Both the position numbers and the translations under genes were made by a program. Under the pieces are notes generated by a model. It worked only from the letters and a program-made list of their open reading frames with translations, was not told where the DNA came from and searched no databases. 5,618 nt of DNA, taken from NCBI GenBank assembly GCA_002313335.1, contig DCBC01000062.1, positions 1 through 5,618 on the forward strand, written 5' to 3'. How positions within the stretch are numbered: position 1 is the first letter of the stretch; every line of letters begins with the position of its first letter. Source of the stretch: Porticoccaceae bacterium UBA1117 (lineage in GTDB: Bacteria > Pseudomonadota > Gammaproteobacteria > Pseudomonadales > Porticoccaceae). This document shows, piece by piece, positions 1-5,618 of the stretch.

Positions 1-2
1 TT

Positions 3-83
3 ACAGCAGCGCTAAACCCTGGCTATAAAATAATCAGCCTCCTAGCATGTGCAAGCCTTTTCTGGCGCGGTCTTGGCCGCTAG
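3..83 (+). CDS. Possible 3' tail of a convergent gene (partial, uncertain)
   Basis: From position 3 a plus-strand frame stays open for 26 codons and ends in TAG at 81-83. The other two plus frames stop by position 28. The deduced tail has an uncharged stretch (IISLLACASLF) followed by a basic end (WRGLGR), as the last membrane segment or C-terminus of some protein might have. Its stop overlaps the stop of the BCCT gene on the other strand (80-82), a compact convergent arrangement. A 27-codon open frame at a contig edge can arise by chance, and I recognise no family. It is listed only so that the edge is accounted for. Confidence 0.22.
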   Translation, partial: TAALNPGYKIISLLACASLFWRGLGR

Positions 84-1672
84 GTTGACTCGTTATTAGA
101 ATTAAGGTCTTGGCTTTTCAAAGATAGCTCTTTTGGCCGCACTAGGTGACCAAAGTCTTGGTTAAGCCAGCGCACTAATGAAATGCACAGTAAAATCATA
201 ATCGGAATCAACGGCACAGAGCTAAGAACAGTAATGGATAAAACAGTGTCTAATGCGCCTGACTGAAGTATGCCAGCTGTAATTAGTGCCAGTAATACAG
301 CCCATGCAACACGACTCCAACGTCTTGGTTCTGCATCGCTACGCAAGTTTTTTGCACATATGCTAGACAGAACATAAGCTGAGGAATCGATAGTGGTGGC
401 ATAAAACACTATTGAGAGTAGGGTGAAAATAAATAGGGTAAATTTGCCAAACGGCAGACTTTGTATAACCAGTGCATTCACAAAGGACATACCTTGAGTA
501 CTCAGGATTTCTTTAACGGCTAATGTTCCTGTACTTTCTAAGTAAAGTGAGTATCCACCCATCACAGCAATAAATAACCAGGTCCCTAAGCAACCCCAGC
601 CAATAACGCCCAAGACTAACTGTCGAATGGTGCGGCCGCGAGAAATCCGTCCAAAAAATAATCCGACCATACCGGTATAGGCCAGCCACCAGGCCCAGTA
701 AAAGCCAGTCCAATCCTCTGGGAAGCTACCGTTATTGATGGGGTCAGTCCATGTCGATGTACTAATAAAATTATTAAACATTAAACCAATACTGTTCACT
801 GTTAGGTCTAGGATAAAAACACCAGGCCCTGCTATTAGCACAAACAGAATGGCGATAGTGGCAAGTACAATGTTAATGTCGGCAAGTACTTTAATACCTG
901 ACTTTAAGCCTCGGTAAACACTGGTACCAAAGAGTAGTGTCCATAATCCAAGCACACTCATTTTGATAACCATACTATCTGGAATTTCAAATAGCGTAGA
1001 GAGCATTGCTGATAAAAGAGGTACTCCCAAGCCTAAAGAAGTAGCAACGCCACCGACAATGCCTAAGATAATTAAAATATCAATGACGGTTTTTATTTGG
1101 TTGCGACCTCTAACGGGTAGAGCGCCATCACAAGCGCTACTTATGCGCAGAACAGGTGCACGTTTAACATAAAGCATGTAGGCAATGGGTACTGCGGGTA
1201 GTGCATAAATAGACCAAGGCACTATGCCCCAATGCAATAGCGGGTACATGTGTGCCCACTCAAAAGACTTAGATGATCCTACTTCGATACCCATGGGGGG
1301 AGTTTGCAAATAGTAAATAGGCTCAGCGAAGCCCCACGCAATAACACTGGCGCCAATGGCAGTGGTAAACATCATAGCGACCCAGTGTGTATCTGAGTAT
1401 TCAGGTAGCTCATCTGGCGCGCCTAATTTAACATGACCATATGGGCCAAAGGCTAACCACATGCAAAAAAGAAAGGCGCCCAAGGCGACCGAAAGATAGA
1501 GCCACAAGAAATTACTCATGATGACTTTGCGCCCTTCACCCAGTAACTGAGAGGCGCTTTCGGGAAAAATCATTAGTGGGATAGCACATACGAGGACAAT
1601 AATTACGGCGGGAATAAAGACAGCCATATCTACTTCGGGTTCTACATTTTCAATGCTTTGGAGGTCGCTCAT
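80..1672 (-). CDS. BCCT-family (betaine/carnitine/choline-type) transporter
   Basis: This is an inner-membrane secondary transporter of 530 residues with about twelve hydrophobic segments, the usual BCCT size. Family motifs are visible in order: WGFAEP at 113-118 (TM4), KSGIKVLADIN at 257-267, the TM8 signature FYWAWW at 324-329 followed by GRISRGRTIR at 341-350, and TTIDSS at 426-431, where family members with Na+ coupling carry hydroxyl residues of a sodium site. The family carries quaternary ammonium compounds such as glycine betaine, choline or carnitine, or sulfonium analogues. Two differences from betaine carriers are seen. The TM3 GxGxG motif reads AIGAS (105-109), and the aromatic three residues after WW is Tyr332, which I recall as CaiT-like, so the substrate is not assigned. 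I chose ATG at 1672. An upstream in-frame TTG at 1714 would add 14 residues but lies inside a good promoter (1703-1730). The ATG lacks a clear Shine-Dalgarno and follows a CA/CT-rich, probably unstructured leader. No hairpin plus U-run follows the stop before the window edge. Confidence 0.95.
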   Translation of the reverse strand: MSDLQSIENVEPEVDMAVFIPAVIIVLVCAIPLMIFPESASQLLGEGRKVIMSNFLWLYLSVALGAFLFCMWLAFGPYGHVKLGAPDELPEYSDTHWVAMMFTTAIGASVIAWGFAEPIYYLQTPPMGIEVGSSKSFEWAHMYPLLHWGIVPWSIYALPAVPIAYMLYVKRAPVLRISSACDGALPVRGRNQIKTVIDILIILGIVGGVATSLGLGVPLLSAMLSTLFEIPDSMVIKMSVLGLWTLLFGTSVYRGLKSGIKVLADINIVLATIAILFVLIAGPGVFILDLTVNSIGLMFNNFISTSTWTDPINNGSFPEDWTGFYWAWWLAYTGMVGLFFGRISRGRTIRQLVLGVIGWGCLGTWLFIAVMGGYSLYLESTGTLAVKEILSTQGMSFVNALVIQSLPFGKFTLFIFTLLSIVFYATTIDSSAYVLSSICAKNLRSDAEPRRWSRVAWAVLLALITAGILQSGALDTVLSITVLSSVPLIPIMILLCISLVRWLNQDFGHLVRPKELSLKSQDLNSNNEST

Positions 1673-1702
1673 AAGGAAGGTTATTGTTGTTGAAAGCTGA
1701 TG

Positions 1703-1730
1703 AGAATAGCACAACCTCGTCGATTGCCAA
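1703..1730 (-). promoter_or_regulatory. Sigma-70 promoter of the BCCT transporter gene
   Basis: Read on the minus strand, the -35 is TTGGCA (1725-1730, 5/6 to consensus). A 16-nt spacer follows, then the -10 TATTCT (1703-1708, 4/6), preceded by TGC at 1709-1711, which gives an extended -10. Transcription would start near 1696, leaving a leader of about 24 nt before ATG 1672. This allows expression independent of the upstream phosphoribosyltransferase gene and argues against the TTG start at 1714. No operator-like symmetry was seen around it. Confidence 0.6.
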
Positions 1731-1781
1731 AAGACTGTAATTTTGATGGCAGATAGAGAATTCTAAAAAGAGCGCGGCCAG

Positions 1782-2345
1782 TTAAATAAGCGGTGCCATT
1801 TTATCGATTAAACCAGCAAGCTCAGGTTTGTGTTGCCGAATTTCTTCAGCGGTGAGGCCATGCAATTCATGAGGAAAAACTAACCATTCGTTTGTTTCAT
1901 GAAGGTAATAGTCTGGCGCGTTTCCGGTTTGGTTGTTGTTTGGCTTGTAGTAAGGTGTGGCGATTCGTATGTTAGGCGTGTTTTTCTTACAGGCCAGCTT
2001 TAGATCATCTATTGCCTGTTGAATGGACAGGCCAGTGTCGTATACATCATCGACTATTAATAGTGAATCTTCTGATTCGAGTTGACGAATAATATAGCTA
2101 AGGCCGTGTACCTTGACCTTTTTACTACGCTGACCAATACCTGTATAGGACGAGGTACGAATGGCAATATGGTCTGATTCAACGCCCAGTACGTCGAGAA
2201 ATTCTTGCACTGCGATTCCAATAGGGGCACCTCCACGCCAGACACCCACAATATAGTTAGGGCGATAGCCACTCTCAAAAATAGTCCATGCCAGGCGATA
2301 CGAATCTTCTAGTAGCTGCTGGGCTTGAATGTAGCGTTTTTCCAT
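1782..2345 (-). CDS. Purine (hypoxanthine/guanine/xanthine-type) phosphoribosyltransferase
   Basis: This is a cytoplasmic type I phosphoribosyltransferase of 187 residues. Such enzymes transfer phosphoribose from PRPP to a free purine base, giving IMP, GMP or XMP plus pyrophosphate in salvage. The PRPP-binding signature LLIVDDVYDTGLS is at 95-107, with the acidic pair Asp99-Asp100 and the Thr-Gly turn. The N-terminal loop WRGGAPIG (36-43) matches the PRPP/pyrophosphate loop of Gpt-like enzymes. The C-terminal base-recognition region runs from YYKP (132-135) through PDYYLHETNEW to LVFPHE (155-160). This order fits the compact hypoxanthine/xanthine-guanine group rather than OPRT or APRT. Homologues usually read FPWE where this protein has FPHE, a change near the base pocket. 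ATG 2345 is preceded by a weak GGAA, and the gene has its own promoter at 2428-2456. The BCCT promoter begins about 50 bp beyond its stop. Its place between a TonB receptor and, further on, a purine permease supports a salvage role. Which bases it prefers cannot be read from sequence. Confidence 0.92.
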   Translation of the reverse strand: MEKRYIQAQQLLEDSYRLAWTIFESGYRPNYIVGVWRGGAPIGIAVQEFLDVLGVESDHIAIRTSSYTGIGQRSKKVKVHGLSYIIRQLESEDSLLIVDDVYDTGLSIQQAIDDLKLACKKNTPNIRIATPYYKPNNNQTGNAPDYYLHETNEWLVFPHELHGLTAEEIRQHKPELAGLIDKMAPLI

Positions 2346-2427
2346 GGCTTTTTATTCCAAATTAACACTTTAACTAGCGAGTAATATTAGCATATTTAGT
2401 CGGTGGGGAGCATTACCTTAGCCAGCC

Positions 2428-2456
2428 ATTACACCCACCAAATAATGCATTTTCAA
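2428..2456 (-). promoter_or_regulatory. Strong sigma-70 promoter of the phosphoribosyltransferase gene
   Basis: On the minus strand the -35 is TTGAAA (2451-2456, 5/6) and the -10 is TGTAAT (2428-2433, 5/6), separated by exactly 17 nt. The predicted start is near 2421, giving an untranslated leader of about 75 nt. The -35 begins right after the U-tract of the receptor's terminator, so the salvage gene is insulated from receptor read-through and driven separately. I saw no riboswitch core or clear operator in the leader. Confidence 0.72.
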
Positions 2457-2457
2457 T

Positions 2458-2490
2458 AAAAAACCCCAAACAAAATCTCTGTTCGGGGTT
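2458..2490 (-). terminator. Intrinsic (Rho-independent) terminator of the TonB-dependent receptor gene
   Basis: On the minus strand the arms 2490-2480 and 2472-2462 form an 11-bp stem. It reads AACCCC/GGGGTT, one G-U wobble, then AACA/TGTT, with a 7-nt loop. The transcript then runs into six consecutive U residues (2463-2458, the first two being part of the stem). It starts 18 bp past the receptor stop codon. On the plus strand the same stem is followed by GATTTTT, so it may work weakly in both directions, but no plus-strand gene is seen to use it. Confidence 0.9.
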
Positions 2491-2508
2491 GATTTTTAAT
2501 ACTGAAGT

Positions 2509-4794
2509 CTAGAAATCCAAACCAAAACGAACCATCATTTGGCGAGGGCCGATCAGCTCGTCACCCGTTGCGCCAACGCCGAAAACATCAGTAAAGCGAG
2601 CATTGATTCCATCTTCATCGGTAAGATTTTTAGCCACAAGCTCTACACGCCAGCTCTCACCAGCACCGGGATAAAATCCGACGACTAAATCAAGGACATC
2701 GTAGCTAGGCACTATATCCGTGTCAGCATTATTAAAGATGCGGTGCTTGAAGTCTCCACGATAGGTATATTGCAGCGTACTGCGCATTTCACCCCAGGCT
2801 TCAAGTTCTTTGGTCCAGCTAAGTGATAGGTTTCCAGTAAAGCTAGGTGTCTTGGCCAATTCATTACCATTTACATTCTGGATTTGGTCAGCTCGGGCTA
2901 TTTGAATTTCGTTACTAAAAAGATTAAACCCTTGTCCTAACAAAGCATTGCCAGCAGCTTCTGACTGCACGTTATCTAAGGCAAGATGATCGGAGGTGAT
3001 CTCCGTATCCAGCCATGCCATGCGCGCATCGAGAATAAGTGAATCCAATAAAAACGCAGAGAACTCTAATTCCGCACCGAAAATTTCTGATTTTGGAATA
3101 TTGCCCACACCACCATTAAAGACTTCAGGGTCAGTCGCCTGATATTGCAGATTCTTATAATCATAATAAAAGGCGGCGGCGTTCAAACGCACACGCCCAT
3201 CAGCCAAATCAGTTTTTAAGCCTATTTCATAGGCATTAACAATCTCTTCGTTAAAGATAGGTAAAACCACAATTGGCGCTATGACAGCTTCAGTGCCGTA
3301 GGTTAGGTTAGATCCCCCTGGCTTGAATCCTTTGGTAAAGGACCCAAAGAGCATTGTGCTGTCATTAATGTCATGTTCAACTACAAAACGACCGGTAACT
3401 TTATCACTTTCTATCTCTAGGATGTCTGTGCCTTCTCGACCGTAATAGTTAGTCACTGAGCTGTAAACTTCGTCTTCTGTATAGCGCAGACCAAACACAG
3501 CTCGCCATGTCTCGTTAAAGTTCCAGGTTCCCTGGCCGTAAAGAGATGTTGAGTCACGCTCTGGTTTTGAATCAGATATAAAACCTACATCACCACCATA
3601 GGCAAAAATAGTATCAAGTGTGAAGGCATCAAATGTACCATCAAACCCGAAATCGAGACGCTCAAGAATACTGATCTCAACTTCTGTGTCTAAATAAAAC
3701 ACGCCAGCTACCCAATCGAGCTTGCCAAATAGCGGCTCGGAGGAGACCAAATTTACTTCTTGAGTAATAGTGGTCTGTTTATTGGTTTCAGGATCATAAG
3801 CGCTTGGCAGTTGAGCAAATGGGGGCAGAAAATCTAGATCATTACGGTCATTGTCGCGACGAATTAAAATCTCATCGTCTTGATAGCTGGTTAGAGATTT
3901 TATACTAAACGTTTCGAAATCCCATTCCAATACTGCACTGTATAACTGGGACTCCAGCTCATATTCTGCCATTGAGTTTTGACGCAGTTTTCTGGCACCT
4001 GGAGTTGGATCCAATAGGCCTTTCTGTGCGGCACCGTTGCGGTCTTCGTTAAAGTACTGCGCTGTAAAATTAGCACGGAAATTATCTGAGGGTTCATAGA
4101 GCACCCTCACCCGTGATGACAGGCTATTAGCATCATCAAGATCTTGCCCGAGCGTTAAGTTTTCGGTGAACCCGTCACGTGTATTAGAGATTAAAGAGGC
4201 TCGCATTGAGACTGTGTCACTAAGGGGTATGTTAATTGCCGCGCGACCTTTAATTAGATTGTAATTACCTAAAGTGAGATCAGCAGATCCAAACATTCCA
4301 TCAGTGGTGGGTGCTTGTGTTACGACATTAATAGCACCACCGGTAGAATTTTGTCCAAACAAGGTTCCTTGAGGACCTCTCAGAACCTCAATTCGCTCCA
4401 AGTCCAAAAAGTCGGTTTGCAGCGCAAAAGGTGAAGCGACATAAATACCGTCTAAATGGTATGAGACTGACGGGTTAGCAATGGCGTTTTGGTTAGCTTC
4501 ATTGCCCACGCCTCGAATGGTTATAACGGTTTTGAAACCCTCATTCTTCGCAATATTGACACCAGGAGCGATTGCGCTGAGGTCGACAAAAGAAGTCACT
4601 TGTCTGGTATCTAAATCTTGTCCGGTCAACACTGTAATCGCTTGCGATAAATCTTGCAGACTCTCGCTGCGTTTTTCGGCAGTCACTAGAACTTCTTCAA
4701 AAACAGGCTTAGAGTCTTGTGCAGAAATATTAGCAGCCAGTGAAGATATAATTGCAATGCTGAGTACTTTGAGAACAAGATTAGAATGCTTCAT
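2509..4794 (-). CDS. TonB-dependent outer-membrane receptor, substrate unknown
   Basis: This is an outer-membrane, energy-coupled (TonB-ExbB-ExbD) uptake channel of 761 residues, a normal full length. A signal peptide has Lys9 after a short N-region, a hydrophobic core (VLSIAIISSLAA) and likely cleavage after ISA at 25. The TonB box is EEVLVTAEKR at 33-42. The plug domain spans about 43-162, with the hallmark IEVLRGPQGTLFGQ at 135-148 and STGGAINVVT at 150-159. The 22-strand barrel fills the rest, with the usual TKGFKPGGSN (487-496), NAYEIGLK (520-527) and a C-terminal GPRQMMVRFGLDF ending in Phe, the signal for outer-membrane assembly. ATG 4794 follows an AGG about 8 nt upstream and begins a good signal peptide. 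The family imports siderophores, vitamins, sugars, nucleosides or other large or scarce molecules, and no residue seen here identifies the ligand. The neighbours are a purine phosphoribosyltransferase downstream and a divergent purine permease upstream, which suggest a purine-type substrate as an inference. The coding frame is intact. Confidence 0.96.
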   Translation of the reverse strand: MKHSNLVLKVLSIAIISSLAANISAQDSKPVFEEVLVTAEKRSESLQDLSQAITVLTGQDLDTRQVTSFVDLSAIAPGVNIAKNEGFKTVITIRGVGNEANQNAIANPSVSYHLDGIYVASPFALQTDFLDLERIEVLRGPQGTLFGQNSTGGAINVVTQAPTTDGMFGSADLTLGNYNLIKGRAAINIPLSDTVSMRASLISNTRDGFTENLTLGQDLDDANSLSSRVRVLYEPSDNFRANFTAQYFNEDRNGAAQKGLLDPTPGARKLRQNSMAEYELESQLYSAVLEWDFETFSIKSLTSYQDDEILIRRDNDRNDLDFLPPFAQLPSAYDPETNKQTTITQEVNLVSSEPLFGKLDWVAGVFYLDTEVEISILERLDFGFDGTFDAFTLDTIFAYGGDVGFISDSKPERDSTSLYGQGTWNFNETWRAVFGLRYTEDEVYSSVTNYYGREGTDILEIESDKVTGRFVVEHDINDSTMLFGSFTKGFKPGGSNLTYGTEAVIAPIVVLPIFNEEIVNAYEIGLKTDLADGRVRLNAAAFYYDYKNLQYQATDPEVFNGGVGNIPKSEIFGAELEFSAFLLDSLILDARMAWLDTEITSDHLALDNVQSEAAGNALLGQGFNLFSNEIQIARADQIQNVNGNELAKTPSFTGNLSLSWTKELEAWGEMRSTLQYTYRGDFKHRIFNNADTDIVPSYDVLDLVVGFYPGAGESWRVELVAKNLTDEDGINARFTDVFGVGATGDELIGPRQMMVRFGLDF

Positions 4795-5163
4795 TTTGGA
4801 TACCTATTTGAGTGTTATGTAAAATAGTTGATGGCCGCCCTAGATTAATTTTTCTCAAGGGCGTTAAGCTGATTTTTTAAATCATTCAGTGCATTTTGGC
4901 CTGTATTGTAAGCGCAAAAATCTCTAAAGACTAACCTTGTTACACGAAGTTATTTGATTTGCATGATACAACAAAATTATCTGAAATTATTTGTTGAGTT
5001 AGTCACTAGCTATCTAACTGTTGGCTGAAGTATCATCTGGCCCAAAGTGGTATTTTGAATGCCATCTTAATGTAAAGAGTCGGCTAAAAATCCACAGGAT
5101 ACTTTGCTAGCGCTAACAATTTGGCACTCACTTTATGAAAAATAAGCGAAATATGGGCTATGT
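4795..5163. other. Divergent intergenic region between receptor and purine permease
   Basis: These 369 bp lie between two divergent starts and contain no convincing gene. For the receptor, the best -10 on the minus strand is TACAAT (4905-4910), but no good -35 stands 16-18 nt upstream of it. No convincing promoter for the permease was found on the plus strand. Structures seen are a 6-bp hairpin (AGTTAG at 4997-5002 with CTAACT at 5014-5019, 11-nt loop), a small AT-rich hairpin at 4870-4884, and the palindrome at 5104-5119. I looked for the conserved core of a purine riboswitch and for the E. coli PurR box (ACGCAAACGTTTGCGT-like) and saw neither. The length is generous for a compact genome and fits a regulated divergent promoter pair. 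Confidence 0.6.
5104..5119. promoter_or_regulatory. Palindromic operator candidate, LacI/GalR-family type
   Basis: The 16-bp site TTGCTAGCGCTAACAA is symmetric at 7 of 8 base pairs around a central CG (5111-5112). The one break is c5107 against a5116. An inverted repeat centred on CG with an AGCGCT core is the typical form of LacI/GalR-family operators. It ends 44 bp before the permease start and lies about 310 bp from the receptor start, so the permease is the likelier target. No regulator gene is in the window, so the bound protein is unknown. Confidence 0.45.
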
Positions 5164-5618
5164 ATGAACAGATTTTTGGATAGATTATTTAAGCTACAAG
5201 CGAATGGAACGAATGTCAGCACTGAGGTTTTGGCAGGTTGTACCACCTTCATAACCATGGTCTACATTATTTTCGTTAATCCACAGATGATGGCGGCAAG
5301 CGGTATGGATCAGGGCGCTAGTTTTGTTGGCACCTGTTTGGCGGCCGCTATAGCCTGTTTTGTTATGGGTTTGTATGCGAACTGGCCGGTGGGTATGGCA
5401 CCTGGGATGGGCCTAAATGCGTTTTTCACGTACACGGTTGTTGGCGAGATGGGTTATAGCTGGCAAATCGCGCTGGGAGCCGTATTTCTAGCAGGCATAA
5501 TTTTTGTGATTATGAGCGTTACTCGTCTGCGGAGATGGATGTTAGATAGTATCTCTCTTGATTTACGCATTGCAATGGGTGACGGTGTTGGCTTGTTCGT
5601 CGGGTTCATAGGCCTTAA
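5164..5618 (+). CDS. NCS2/AzgA-type purine nucleobase permease, 5' part (cut by window end)
   Basis: The first 151 residues of an inner-membrane permease are present and the frame is open to the window end. The start matches the AzgA-like (adenine/guanine/hypoxanthine) branch of NCS2 proton symporters closely. In order it shows RLFKLQANGTNVSTEVLAG (7-25), TTFITMVYIIFVNP (27-40), ATCLAAA-like GTCLAAA (56-62), the near-invariant APGMGLNAFFTYTVV (79-93), MGYSWQIALGAVF (96-108) and a following hydrophobic stretch. Homologues are usually 430-450 residues, so about two thirds is missing. ATG 5164 gives the family's usual N-terminus, and upstream is only a weak GGG at 6-nt spacing. The start overlaps the stop of an 11-codon open frame (5135-5167). 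One oddity is MGDGVGLF at 138-145, with Asp140 where relatives generally carry a small uncharged residue. The divergent receptor and the nearby salvage enzyme fit uptake of purine bases for reuse. Exact base specificity cannot be told from this part. Confidence 0.93.
   Translation, partial: MNRFLDRLFKLQANGTNVSTEVLAGCTTFITMVYIIFVNPQMMAASGMDQGASFVGTCLAAAIACFVMGLYANWPVGMAPGMGLNAFFTYTVVGEMGYSWQIALGAVFLAGIIFVIMSVTRLRRWMLDSISLDLRIAMGDGVGLFVGFIGL

Noticed and set aside
38..43. Perfect AGGAGG on the minus strand near the left edge
   Set aside because: No ATG, GTG or TTG follows at a usable spacing, and the nearest downstream frames stop within a few codons.
2382..2399. Six-codon frame in the phosphoribosyltransferase leader (ATGCTCCCCACCGACTAA, minus strand)
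   Set aside because: The preceding AAGG is only 2 nt from the ATG, the peptide shows no attenuation-type codon run, and no alternative hairpins are evident.
4481..4822. 113-codon open frame on the plus strand
   Set aside because: It lies almost entirely antisense to the signal peptide and plug domain of the TonB receptor, whose coding evidence is overwhelming. The translation resembles no family and has no ribosome site.
4870..4884. AT-rich hairpin TGATTT-TTT-AAATCA
   Set aside because: The stem has a single GC pair and lies outside any plausible terminator position for either divergent gene.
4963..5028. 21-residue plus-strand frame (MIQQNYLKLF...) in the intergenic region
   Set aside because: There is no Shine-Dalgarno, no recognisable motif and no promoter. 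Short frames of this size are expected by chance in AT-rich DNA.
4795..5163. Possible purine riboswitch or PurR box before the permease
   Set aside because: The conserved three-way-junction core of purine riboswitches was not found by eye, nor was an ACGCAAACGTTTGCGT-like site.

Overview
The window is chromosomal DNA from a Gram-negative bacterium, most likely a marine or aquatic gammaproteobacterium. The reasons are an outer-membrane TonB-dependent receptor of the long 'TAEKR...QGTLFGQNSTGGAINV' type, a BCCT solute transporter, moderate GC content (mid-40s % by eye), E. coli-like sigma-70 promoters and a classical intrinsic terminator. The genus cannot be named from this sequence. I see no rRNA, tRNA, CRISPR array, insertion sequence or attachment site.

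Layout from left to right. Positions 3-83 hold an open plus-strand frame that may be the tail of a gene lying to the left; the evidence is weak. A BCCT-family transporter (minus strand, 80-1672) follows. Its stop overlaps that tail, and a promoter sits at 1703-1730. Next comes a purine-type phosphoribosyltransferase (minus, 1782-2345) with its own strong promoter at 2428-2456. That promoter sits directly behind the intrinsic terminator (2458-2490) of a 761-residue TonB-dependent receptor (minus, 2509-4794). A 369-bp intergenic region (4795-5163) separates the receptor from a divergently transcribed NCS2/AzgA-type purine permease. The permease begins at 5164 and runs off the right edge. The intergenic region carries a 16-bp near-perfect palindrome with a central CG, 44 bp before the permease start, which looks like a LacI/GalR-family operator.

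How the genes may work together. Two genes flanking the TonB receptor belong to purine salvage: an inner-membrane nucleobase permease and a cytoplasmic enzyme that converts a free purine base plus PRPP into a nucleotide. The receptor between them is a candidate outer-membrane step for the same substrate class. That would give an outer membrane, inner membrane and cytoplasm route for purine scavenging. This is an inference from gene order, since receptor sequence alone does not show the ligand. The BCCT transporter (betaine/carnitine/choline family) looks separately promoted and its substrate is open, because its glycine motif and one substrate-site aromatic differ from classical betaine carriers.
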